From NCBI GenBank assembly GCA_012515125.1, contig JAAYYY010000591.1, positions 1-35,111 on the forward strand: a stretch of 35,111 nt of DNA. Reading direction: 5' to 3'. Made by a program: the position numbers and the translations under genes. Of the stretch, positions 8,730-17,513 are shown in pieces; within the stretch, counting starts at the first letter, position 1, and each line of letters begins with the position of its first letter. Source of the DNA: Chloroflexota bacterium. GTDB taxonomy: Bacteria; Chloroflexota; Anaerolineae; Promineifilales; Promineifilaceae. Under the pieces are notes generated by a model, which ran no database searches, was not told the DNA's origin, and saw only the letters and a list, made by a program, of their open reading frames with translations.

Positions 8730-11540
8730 ATGGGCGCCAGCCAGCGTTTCTCCACTGGATCGGCCAGCCAGACGCGTCCAGGCTGCGTTGGGCGGGCATT
8801 CGGCTGTATGGGCCGTCTCGTTATCCTCGCCTTCCAGCTGGCGATTATCGGCCTGATGCTCGGCATTATCGGCGCGCTGGGCAGCTACATCTATCTCAGC
8901 AACCAGCTCGCCGGGGCAATCGAGCAGGTCGTCGCCTACCAGGGAACCGGCGCGGGCGGCACGCCGCGCTTCTACGATCGCAACGGCCGTCTCCTCTTCG
9001 AGATGAAGACGGCGGAGAAGCGGCGCTGGCTGACCTACGAGGAGCTGCCGCAAAACGTCATCCAGGCAACCATCGCCGTGGAGGACGATACCTTCTGGGA
9101 GAATCCGGGTTTTGATGCCCCGGCCATCGCCGCAGCCATTCTCAGCAACCTGCGCAACGAGGACGAGGGGCGCCGGCCGGTCGGCGCCAGTACGATTACC
9201 CAGCAGCTTGTCCGCCACATCGCCTTTACCTACGAGGAACGGGTAGCCACCAGTTACGAGCGCAAGGCGCGGGAGATCTTCCTGGCCTTCATCCTGACCC
9301 AGCAGCGCAGCAAAGAGGACATCCTGACGATGTACCTCAACGAGATCTATTACGGCAATCTCGTCTACGGTATCGAAGCCGCTGCGCAGACCTATTTCGG
9401 CAAACCGGCTGCCGAGCTGAGCCTGGCGGAGGCCGCTTTTCTGGCCGGACTTCCACAGTCGCCGATCGAGCTGAATCCTTATGTCAATTTCGAGGGCGCC
9501 CGCGAGCGGCAGCGGATGATTCTGGAGCTGATGGCGGCGGAAGGGATGATCGACGCGGCGACCCTGGCCGCGGCCCTGGAGAGCGAACTGGCGCTGGCGC
9601 CGCTGATTCCTGTCGAGCAGGAAGTGAGCACAGCCACCCTGAACGCGCCGCACTTCGTCCTATACGCCCAGCAGGAGCTGGAGGCGCGCTATGGGCCCGA
9701 CGCCCTGATCCACGGCGGCTGGCAGATCACCACAAGCCTGGACCTCGGCATTCAGGAGCTGGCCGAGCAAACGCTGCGCGAGCAGATCGGCGCGCGTGCC
9801 GCTACACACGACGTCAATAACGGCGCCGCCGTGGTCCTCCGCCCAGACAACGGCGAGATCCTGGCTATGGTCGGCAGCCTTGACTACTTCGACGAGCGCA
9901 TCGACGGGCAGGTCAACGTCGCCCTGCAGCCGCGCCAGCCCGGCAGCGCAATCAAGCCTATCACCTATGCGGCGGCTATGGAACAGGGCTGGACGGCGGG
10001 CGACGTGCTCTGGGACGTGCCTATTGCGCTGGACGCCGGTAACGGGCAGGAGTTTGTGCCGGTTAACTACGATGGCCGGTACCATGGCCCGCTGCTCCTG
10101 CGCGACGCCCTGGCTAACAGCTACAATATCCCGCCAATCCAGTTAATTCGCGACATCGGCGTGAGCACGATGATCGCCACGGCCCGCAAGATGGGCGTTG
10201 TCTCGTTCGACGAATCGCCGAGCTATTACGGGCTTACGCTCGCCCTGGGCGGCGGTGATCTCCCCTTGCTGGAGCTGACGCACGCCTTCGCCACCCTGGC
10301 CAACGGCGGGGAGCGGCCCCGCCTGCACTCGGTGCTACGGATTGTCGATGGTCGCGGAGCCGTCGTCTACGACGCGCGTGGGGAGCGCGTCCCGCCGGTG
10401 CGGGCTCTGGACCCGCGCATTGCATACATCCTTACCGACATTCTGGACGACGACGAGGCGCGCGTGCCGGCCTTCGGCAGGAACAATCCGCTGAACCCAC
10501 CCTTCCCCGCCGCCGTCAAGACGGGCACGACCAACGATTTCCGCGACAATTGGACGATCGGCTACACGCCGGCCGTCGTCGTCGGCGTCTGGGTGGGCAA
10601 CACCGACGGCCATCCCATGCGGGAATCAAGCGGGCTGAGCGGCGCTGCCCCCGCCTGGCGGGCCATCATCGAGGGAATCGTTAACAATCCGTCTCTCGCC
10701 GCCAGCCTGTCCACCGGCGGCAACCCACCCCCCGTGCATTTCGAGCGACCGCCGGGCATCGAGGAGCGTGACGTCTGCCTGCCGCGCGGCACAGGCGGCA
10801 GTCAGTGCTCGGCCTCCCGCCCCGAGCTGTTTATCGTCGGCGCGCCGCAGCATGGCATCCCGCGCCTTGGATACGTGCCCGATACGCTCAGCAACCCCGG
10901 CGCGTGGACCCTCTCGGTGCTGCCTCTTTCCGGCGGCGCCGCGGCAGCCGTTCAGCAGCCGGCAGTAGCGGGCGGGCCGCAGCCGCCAACCCCGACGAAC
11001 TGTGTGGTGAACAGGCACGGCAATCTGGAAGGCGTGCAGAAACGGCTCTACCTGCCGGTGCCTCCTCACTACCCCGACGAGGTGCGCGCCCGCCTCTGGA
11101 TCCAGCGTTATGGCGGCGGCTACCAGATGGCGCCGTCGGTTGCCTGCCCGGCCGGGGTGGCGAGCAGCGTGCGCGGCGCGACCGGCAGCGCAGCGGCAGG
11201 AACGACCCAGCGCGACAACACGACCTTTACCGGCGCCATCTATCACATCAGCGCGCCTTCGCCGGGCCAGCGGGTAAATGGCATCGTGCAGATCGCCGGC
11301 ACGGCCCGCTTTAGCCCCGGCGAGTACCAGTATTACAAGGTAGAGATTGGCAGCGGGCGGGCTCCCGAAAGCTGGACGACCCTGGGGACGACGCACACGG
11401 AACCGGTTATCGACGGTCTCCTGGAAGAGCTGCATGCCTATGCACTGCCCCCGGGCCCGTATGTGCTGCGCCTCGTCGTCGTGCGCAACGACGGCAACTA
11501 TCCGGCGCCCTACGCCGTGCCGATCACGATTGGGGAGTGA
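8730..11540 (+). CDS. Bifunctional penicillin-binding protein (GT51 transglycosylase plus transpeptidase plus C-terminal Ig-like domain)
   Basis: GT51 segment (AVEDDTFWENPGFD, GASTITQQLVRH); transpeptidase motifs QPGSAIKP, NSYN, VKTGTTNDFRDNW. The track ORF starts at 8223, but the first TM segment and homology to the paralog favour the ATG at 8730. Confidence 0.92.
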   Translation: MGASQRFSTGSASQTRPGCVGRAFGCMGRLVILAFQLAIIGLMLGIIGALGSYIYLSNQLAGAIEQVVAYQGTGAGGTPRFYDRNGRLLFEMKTAEKRRWLTYEELPQNVIQATIAVEDDTFWENPGFDAPAIAAAILSNLRNEDEGRRPVGASTITQQLVRHIAFTYEERVATSYERKAREIFLAFILTQQRSKEDILTMYLNEIYYGNLVYGIEAAAQTYFGKPAAELSLAEAAFLAGLPQSPIELNPYVNFEGARERQRMILELMAAEGMIDAATLAAALESELALAPLIPVEQEVSTATLNAPHFVLYAQQELEARYGPDALIHGGWQITTSLDLGIQELAEQTLREQIGARAATHDVNNGAAVVLRPDNGEILAMVGSLDYFDERIDGQVNVALQPRQPGSAIKPITYAAAMEQGWTAGDVLWDVPIALDAGNGQEFVPVNYDGRYHGPLLLRDALANSYNIPPIQLIRDIGVSTMIATARKMGVVSFDESPSYYGLTLALGGGDLPLLELTHAFATLANGGERPRLHSVLRIVDGRGAVVYDARGERVPPVRALDPRIAYILTDILDDDEARVPAFGRNNPLNPPFPAAVKTGTTNDFRDNWTIGYTPAVVVGVWVGNTDGHPMRESSGLSGAAPAWRAIIEGIVNNPSLAASLSTGGNPPPVHFERPPGIEERDVCLPRGTGGSQCSASRPELFIVGAPQHGIPRLGYVPDTLSNPGAWTLSVLPLSGGAAAAVQQPAVAGGPQPPTPTNCVVNRHGNLEGVQKRLYLPVPPHYPDEVRARLWIQRYGGGYQMAPSVACPAGVASSVRGATGSAAAGTTQRDNTTFTGAIYHISAPSPGQRVNGIVQIAGTARFSPGEYQYYKVEIGSGRAPESWTTLGTTHTEPVIDGLLEELHAYALPPGPYVLRLVVVRNDGNYPAPYAVPITIGE

Positions 11541-11567
11541 TGGGCAAGGCTCCCGGCCTGCCCGCCG

Positions 11568-13085
11568 TTAAGCCAGGGTGTCGGACAGCGGCTTGCCGGG
11601 CAGCGCCATTTGTGCGCGCGACTGTTCCTCTTCTTCGTCCTGGACCGGCACGATAAGCTCGACGATGACCCCGGCGCTATTAGGCCGGTTGTAGAGCCGG
11701 CAGCGCCCGCCGACTCCCCAGACGACTGTAGCTACCATTGCCAGTCCCAGCCCCATCCCCGATACCTCGCCCGTGAAACCCTTTTCCGCCTGATAATAAG
11801 GCAGCCACGCTTGCACCAGTTGCTCCGGCGAGAGATTCTGTCCGTTGTCGCCAATCCAGATGCCCACCTCGCCGGAATCCATTAGAAAAGCAAAGATCTG
11901 CACTTCCGGCCGGCCTTCCGGGTGGAACTTCTTGGCGTTCTCCAGCAGCTCCCAGAGGATAGTCTCCACAGCCTCGGGAGTCAGCCGCAGCCGCGTATCG
12001 CCCAGTTTGTGGATACCGGAAATAGAGAGCGTATCAATTTCGAGTATACCGGCGATCTTCCTGACCATTGCCCCCAGATCAGACAGCTTAAGGCCCGCGC
12101 CAGGGCGGGCAAAGCCGGGTGATTTCAGATAGGTCAGGATATCTTCTATGTCGGACTGTAGGCGCCGGCCGGCGTTGAGCGCGCGCCCGGCTACCTCGGC
12201 CATCTTCTCTGGCGGCAACTTCTCGGCGTGGCGCGCCATCAGCTCCAGGCTATTCATCATGACGGCGATAGGGGTGCGCAGCTTGTGGAAGATCATCGAC
12301 TGGAAGCGCCAGACGTCACGCTGCAGCTCCATCTGCTCGGTGACGTCGCGCAGGGCAATGACCTGGTGGACGTCGGCCCCCGGCGGCAGGGTCAGGTTGG
12401 TTACCCTCAGCCAGAAGGGCTTGGCGTTAACCGATTCCGGTCGGACAAGGTAGCGGGCCACATCGCCAACCGGACTCTCGGGCCAGCTGCGCCACGCCTC
12501 ACTAGGCTCGAAGTGATAGGTTCGCCGGGCCTCGTTCACAAAGCTAAACACCCCGGTCCCGAGATTGTCCAATGGCAGGTCCAGGTAGAGGCGGGCGCGC
12601 GGGTTGGCATAGACAATCTTGCCGGCCTCGTCGAGCATGAGGTAGCCTTCGTCCGCCTGGTCCAGCACCCAATCAACCTTGACGCGCTCGACAATCAGGC
12701 GACGGTAGCGGTTCAGCCGCGTGATATTCTGTACGCGCGTCCTTAGCTCGACGGTATCAAAGGGCTTGAAGACGAAATCGTCCGCGCCGGCCTCGATGCC
12801 CTTGATCCACGCCTTGCGATCGCTGAGCGCGGTGATCATCACGATAGGCACTTCGGCCAGTACATTGTCGCCGCGTAGTCGCCGGCAGACTTCGTAGCCG
12901 TCCATGCCCGGCATCATGATGTCCAGCAGAATCAGGTCGGGAATCGTAGCGGCAGCTTTACGCAGAGCAGTAGGGCCATCCCCGGCAAACTCCAGCTCAT
13001 ACTCGTCGCCAGAAAGGAACATACCGATTGTCTCACGCATCACCTTCTGATCATCGACAATGAGGATGGTGCTCTTGCCATTCAT
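11568..13085 (-). CDS. Receiver-PAS-histidine kinase (response-regulator/sensor hybrid with N-terminal receiver)
   Basis: Receiver TILIVDDQKVMRET...LILLDIMMPGMDGYEV...FKPFD; PAS-like GYLMLDEAGKIVYANPRA; H-box MIFHKLRTPIAV; N-box ELLENAKKFHPEG; G-box GMGLGLAM. Start at MNGKST, not at the track ORF start (13511). Confidence 0.87.
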   Translation of the reverse strand: MNGKSTILIVDDQKVMRETIGMFLSGDEYELEFAGDGPTALRKAAATIPDLILLDIMMPGMDGYEVCRRLRGDNVLAEVPIVMITALSDRKAWIKGIEAGADDFVFKPFDTVELRTRVQNITRLNRYRRLIVERVKVDWVLDQADEGYLMLDEAGKIVYANPRARLYLDLPLDNLGTGVFSFVNEARRTYHFEPSEAWRSWPESPVGDVARYLVRPESVNAKPFWLRVTNLTLPPGADVHQVIALRDVTEQMELQRDVWRFQSMIFHKLRTPIAVMMNSLELMARHAEKLPPEKMAEVAGRALNAGRRLQSDIEDILTYLKSPGFARPGAGLKLSDLGAMVRKIAGILEIDTLSISGIHKLGDTRLRLTPEAVETILWELLENAKKFHPEGRPEVQIFAFLMDSGEVGIWIGDNGQNLSPEQLVQAWLPYYQAEKGFTGEVSGMGLGLAMVATVVWGVGGRCRLYNRPNSAGVIVELIVPVQDEEEEQSRAQMALPGKPLSDTLA

Positions 13086-13137
13086 TAGATGTCCCCATCG
13101 ACTGCGTGCACTACTATCCCTTGCACTCCCTGCAATT

Positions 13138-13143
13138 ATTATA
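13138..13143 (-). promoter_or_regulatory. Putative -10 element (TATAAT) upstream of the receiver/kinase gene
   Basis: Consensus hexamer about 53 bp upstream of ATG 13085. No good -35 seen at 16-18 bp. Confidence 0.35.
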
Positions 13144-13158
13144 CTGCAATAACCGGCC

Positions 13159-14865
13159 CTAGCCCCACAATGGCTCCACCGTACCACTCCAGGGCTGCAG
13201 GCCAAATTTCTTACCGCCAATCTCCACCGTGTGCGGCTCCTCGCTGGCATTAAGAATGACCAGGAGACGCTCCCGTTCGTCGCTGCGGGTGTACGCGAAT
13301 GTGCCCGCTTCGACGTCCAGGTGCACAGTATCACGCCGCCCGCGCCACAGCACCGGATACTCGTGCCGGAGGTGGACAAGCCACCGGTAGTAGCTATGCA
13401 GCTCCTGATCCTGCTCATCGCCCCAGCGCATTGGCATGCGTGACTCTTCGACGATATGGCCGTGTGCCTGGACGATATCCCTCTCCTGCGACACACCGAC
13501 CTCCGTTCCATAATAGACGACGGGCGGCCCGGGTAGCGTGAACTGGCAGAGCGCCGCCAGCTTCAGGCGGCGCTTATCGCCGCGCGCCAGCCAGAGGAAG
13601 CGGTTCATGTCGTGGTTGTCGAGAAAGCTTGGGCGCAGGAAATGGTCGGGGAAGTAAGCATCGTGCAGGCGCAGGAAGCTATCGAAGGCAGCCACGTCCA
13701 TCGTGCCGAAGGCAAACGTATCGCGCAACGCCTGATTGAGCAGGAAGTCGAGATTCCCGTCCAGATAGCCGTCGTAGCTTAGCTGGACCGGCGGCGTCTC
13801 CACGACCTCGCCAAAGATCCAGGCATCGGGCCTGGCTGCCCGGACGGCCACCCGGAAGTCGGCCCAGAAGTCGTGGCTGGGCCCAAGGGCATAGTCCAGC
13901 CGGTAGCCATCGAAGCCGACGTCGCCGAGCCAGAAAGTGGCGGTGTCGAGCAGGCGCTGGCGCGCCGCCGGGTTATCGACGTTGATCTGCGGCAGGTCGC
14001 GCACGCCGAAGAAGGTCTCATAATCGTGCGGCCAGTCGATCCACCGGTACCAATCATGGTATTCACTGTCGCGGTCGGCCAGCGCTGCCTGAAAGGTAGG
14101 GTGATTGCGCCCCCAGTGGTTGGCAACAAAGTCGGCCAGCAACCGGATGCCGCGCGCGTGAGCCGCAGCAACCAGCTCGCGCATCTCGGCCATCGTGCCC
14201 AGGCGGGGGTTGACCTGGAAATAGTCGGTGGCATGGTAGCCGTGGTGGGTATCGTCAGGGAAAAAGGGGTTGAGCCAGATGCAATTGAAGCCCAGATCGG
14301 CCACGTAGTCGAGCTGCTCAATGATCCCGCGCAATGTCCCGCCGTAGACGTCACTCAGGCTACTGGCGTCGCGCCAGCGGCGGCCCGCCCCCGGGTGAAA
14401 GCGGTCGGGAAAGATCTGGTAAATAATCGCTTCCCGCGCCCAATCCGGACCGCCCGGCTCGCCCACGAGGTAAGCAAAGCGCTCGCCGCCATCCGCGGCT
14501 ATTTCCTGTCCGCCGGCGGTCTGGGCAGCGATCTTGTAGCGTACGATAGTCCCTGCCGCCGCCGCCGGTAGATGTCCGTGCCAGACGCGCTGGTACGACC
14601 AGTTGAGCAGATCCCACTTGATTTCTGCCGGCTGCAGCTCAATCTCCTGGGCAACGGGTTCCAGCAAGCGGCAGATGACACGTTCGACCGGGCGGTCCAG
14701 CTCTGTGGTGACGGTGATGCGCGGCTCATCGCCCGGGCCGGGGACGCGCGGCTCGAGCCGGCCCTGGTGGCGAACGCCCTGCGCCAGCTTGCGGGCATAG
14801 TCGAGCCGTTTCTGCGAAGAGGAAAGGGTGCCGAAAATGAACTCGTTCATCGTCTCGTTAGTCAT
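13159..14865 (-). CDS. GH13 alpha-amylase family enzyme (neopullulanase/cyclomaltodextrinase-like)
   Basis: IYQIFPDRF, GFDGYRLDYALG, IFGEVVE and FLDNHDMNRF match GH13 conserved regions. N-terminal starch-binding-like region. Confidence 0.9.
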   Translation of the reverse strand: MTNETMNEFIFGTLSSSQKRLDYARKLAQGVRHQGRLEPRVPGPGDEPRITVTTELDRPVERVICRLLEPVAQEIELQPAEIKWDLLNWSYQRVWHGHLPAAAAGTIVRYKIAAQTAGGQEIAADGGERFAYLVGEPGGPDWAREAIIYQIFPDRFHPGAGRRWRDASSLSDVYGGTLRGIIEQLDYVADLGFNCIWLNPFFPDDTHHGYHATDYFQVNPRLGTMAEMRELVAAAHARGIRLLADFVANHWGRNHPTFQAALADRDSEYHDWYRWIDWPHDYETFFGVRDLPQINVDNPAARQRLLDTATFWLGDVGFDGYRLDYALGPSHDFWADFRVAVRAARPDAWIFGEVVETPPVQLSYDGYLDGNLDFLLNQALRDTFAFGTMDVAAFDSFLRLHDAYFPDHFLRPSFLDNHDMNRFLWLARGDKRRLKLAALCQFTLPGPPVVYYGTEVGVSQERDIVQAHGHIVEESRMPMRWGDEQDQELHSYYRWLVHLRHEYPVLWRGRRDTVHLDVEAGTFAYTRSDERERLLVILNASEEPHTVEIGGKKFGLQPWSGTVEPLWG

Positions 14866-14883
14866 GGGGTGTTCTCAAGAAAA

Positions 14884-14923
14884 GACCACAGAGAAACGCC
14901 CTGCCCGGGCGTTCTCTGTGGTC
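14884..14923 (-). terminator. Strong intercistronic stem-loop with U-rich tail between malG and the GH13 gene
   Basis: gaccacagagaaacgccc / gggcgttctctgtggtc, a 17-bp stem with one bulge and 5-nt loop. On the minus strand it is followed by TTTTCTT. Confidence 0.75.
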
Positions 14924-14946
14924 AGGGTGACTATCGGGCCCGCGCC

Positions 14947-15834
14947 CTAACCCTTGACGGAGCCGACTGTTAGACCGCCGACGATCTGGTCCTGGAGGAA
15001 CAGGTAGATGACGACGATGGGAATCGCCGCCATGAGGCCGCCGGCGGCAAAGGTGCCCCAATTCTGCGAGAACTGGTCAGCGATGAAGACCCACAGGCCG
15101 ACCATGACGGTGTATTGGGCGCTGCTCGTCAGCATGACGCGCGCGATCAGGAAATCGCCGTAGACGCCGATGAAGGTGAGAATGCCGACGACGACGAGGA
15201 TCGGCCGCACGAGGGGAAAGATCAACTGCCAGAAGATTTGCCAGTGGGTCGCGCCATCAACCATGGCCGACTCGTCAATGTCGCGGGGGATCGAATCGAA
15301 GAAACCCTTCATCAGCCAGACGTTGATACCCATGACCCCGCCGAGGTAGATGAGCAGCAGGCCGCCGTGGGAATTGACGCCAAGCTGCGGGATATACTGC
15401 CCAAGCTGCACGAGAAGCAGGAAGAGGGCCACCATCGCCAGGGTGTTCGGGAATACCTGGATCAGGAACAGGGTCAGGAGCAGGTTGCGCCGCCCGGCGA
15501 AGCGAAAGCGCGAGAAGGCATAGGCGCTGAGCGAGGTGATGAACACGGCGAGAATCGAGGTGATCGTCGCCAGATAGAAGCTGTTCCACAACCAACGCAG
15601 GAAGGGAAAACGAGGGTCGCCGCCGAGCAAGACCCGGTAATTAGCCAGCGAAGCGTTGTCAGGAATGAGCTCCTGGCTCGCCAGTGAGCCGCTGGGGTTA
15701 ACAGACGCCGAGATGACCCAGATGACCGGGAAGAGCGCGAAGGTAATGGCGATGATGGCCACGACGTAGCGCAGCGCGCTGCCGAGCCGCCGTTGCCCTC
15801 TTTGGGATGAACCCGTAACGCGAAGACTAGACAT
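14947..15834 (-). CDS. malG: Maltose/sugar ABC transporter permease, MalG-like
   Basis: EAA-motif region DIDESAMVDGATHWQIFWQLIFPL. Start at MSSLRV, overlapping the end of malF. Confidence 0.87.
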   Translation of the reverse strand: MSSLRVTGSSQRGQRRLGSALRYVVAIIAITFALFPVIWVISASVNPSGSLASQELIPDNASLANYRVLLGGDPRFPFLRWLWNSFYLATITSILAVFITSLSAYAFSRFRFAGRRNLLLTLFLIQVFPNTLAMVALFLLLVQLGQYIPQLGVNSHGGLLLIYLGGVMGINVWLMKGFFDSIPRDIDESAMVDGATHWQIFWQLIFPLVRPILVVVGILTFIGVYGDFLIARVMLTSSAQYTVMVGLWVFIADQFSQNWGTFAAGGLMAAIPIVVIYLFLQDQIVGGLTVGSVKG

Positions 15835-17416
15835 TTTCTCCAACCTCCTCCCAGACACGGGTAAAGCGGAAGTTAAACAAGGTAATCACGACCAGGATCA
15901 GGAAAATAATCACCGTAATCGCGGCGGCGAAGGCGTAGTCGGCGCCGCGCCCGCCGGCGAACGCCAGCCGGTAGACATAGGTGATCAGAATGTCGGTGTG
16001 CCCGGCCGGCGTCGGCGTGTTAGGAATGGGCGGGTTACCTTCGTTGAACAGGTAAATGACGTTGAAGTTGTTGAAGTTGAAGGTAAACGACGAGATCAAT
16101 ACCGGCCCAACGGCCACCAGCAGCAAAGGCAGGGTGATATTGCGGAAGCGCTGCCAGACATTGGCCCCATCGACGGCTGCCGCCTCGTAGATATCTTTGG
16201 GGATGGCCTGCAGCGCGCCGCTGGTGATCAGCATCATGTAAGGGTAGCCGAGCCAGAGGTTGATCAGGATGATGGCGACTTTGGCCCAGGTCGGATCAGC
16301 CGTCCAGGAAGGCGCCCAACCGATCAGATCGTTCAGTGTCCTATTGATCACGCCGAGCCGTGGGTTGAGCAAGCCGCGCCACATGAGGACGCTGATCACC
16401 GACGGGATCGTATAGGGGATGATCAGCAGGGAGCGGATAAGGCGGCGCCCGGCCATAGTAGGGTCGTCGAAGACGAGCGCCACGAGCAGGCCCAGGGCAA
16501 ACGTCGTCAGAACTGTGAGAAAAGCAAAGGCAAAGGTCCAGATGAAGATGCGCACCAGGGGGCCGCGCAGGGCCGAACTGGTGAAGAGCCGCTCGAAATT
16601 CCGGGCGCCGATAGTGACCTGGTAGCCTGGAACCAAAGATCGCCCATCTTCAGCAATGAATGAACCTCGTTCTTGTGAGGCAAAATAGATGTCGCCCTCG
16701 CGCTGATCGATAATCGCGTCCCGTTCTTCGTCATACACGAAGCGCTGGACGAGCGGCGCCGCCTCGTTGAGATTGCGTACCTGGATTGTGTCCGGTGGCT
16801 CGCCAAAGGACAGGGCGTTAAGCTGTTGCAGGTAGCGCAACGTCTGCCCGCGCGCCAGACGCTCATATCCTTCGATAGCGACCGGGATGCCGTCTTCGTC
16901 CAGTTGCAGGTCCACTTCCTCAGCGGGCACCAGCGGCTGATCGGGAATTGCCAGGAAGCCGTTGCCTTCTGCGTCCTGCAGCCACAGCTGGAAGTCGCCG
17001 GCCGGCGAGCGAAATACGGTGTAGCTATAGGCCGATCCACCTTCGGGCAGGAATTGATCCTGTCCCAGACGCTCGATGGCCTGCTGCTTGGAGAGGATAT
17101 GGCCGTCGCTGTAGTTGGTGAAGGCGGTATAGATCGTGAACAACACCGGGTAAAGGGCCATCAGGGCCATCAGCGTCAGCCCCGGCGCCATCCAGCGCAG
17201 GGGGAAGAAGCGCTCGTTGAGGAAGATGACGTTTATCCCCAGGGTGACGAGGGCCAGCATCGCCGCCAGCGGGTAGAGGCCATCGCCAACCAGCCGGTAG
17301 AGCAGCCACAGGCCGAAGGCATCGATGACTGCCAGCCCAAGAAGACGGAAAATAAGGCTGGGAACCGAAGTGAAAAACGTAGAGCGGCGCTGTTGGGTGG
17401 GTGAGTCTACGTCCAT
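15827..17416 (-). CDS. malF: Maltose/sugar ABC transporter permease, MalF-like, with large P2-type loop
   Basis: EAA motif DIYEAAAVDGANVWQRFRNITLPLL; TM segments; roughly 180-residue extracytoplasmic insert after FTNYSDGHILSKQQAIERL. Confidence 0.87.
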   Translation of the reverse strand: MDVDSPTQQRRSTFFTSVPSLIFRLLGLAVIDAFGLWLLYRLVGDGLYPLAAMLALVTLGINVIFLNERFFPLRWMAPGLTLMALMALYPVLFTIYTAFTNYSDGHILSKQQAIERLGQDQFLPEGGSAYSYTVFRSPAGDFQLWLQDAEGNGFLAIPDQPLVPAEEVDLQLDEDGIPVAIEGYERLARGQTLRYLQQLNALSFGEPPDTIQVRNLNEAAPLVQRFVYDEERDAIIDQREGDIYFASQERGSFIAEDGRSLVPGYQVTIGARNFERLFTSSALRGPLVRIFIWTFAFAFLTVLTTFALGLLVALVFDDPTMAGRRLIRSLLIIPYTIPSVISVLMWRGLLNPRLGVINRTLNDLIGWAPSWTADPTWAKVAIILINLWLGYPYMMLITSGALQAIPKDIYEAAAVDGANVWQRFRNITLPLLLVAVGPVLISSFTFNFNNFNVIYLFNEGNPPIPNTPTPAGHTDILITYVYRLAFAGGRGADYAFAAAITVIIFLILVVITLFNFRFTRVWEEVGENV

Positions 17417-17443
17417 TGCCTAACCTCTCCCATGGATAACTGA

Positions 17444-17473
17444 AAGGGGACACGGCTGGCGCCGTGCCCCCTT
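17444..17473 (-). other. Intercistronic stem-loop between malE and malF
   Basis: aaggggacacggc-tggc-gccgtgccccctt: 13-bp stem with one mismatch and 4-nt loop, in the 97-bp gap between the two CDSs. Confidence 0.65.
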
Positions 17474-17513
17474 ACCTGCACTTACTCAGTCAATGCACAA
17501 GCCTTCGCCAGAA

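Noticed and set aside
8691-9653. 320-aa minus-strand ORF
   Set aside because: Antisense to the second PBP; composition typical of reverse-frame translation, no domain.
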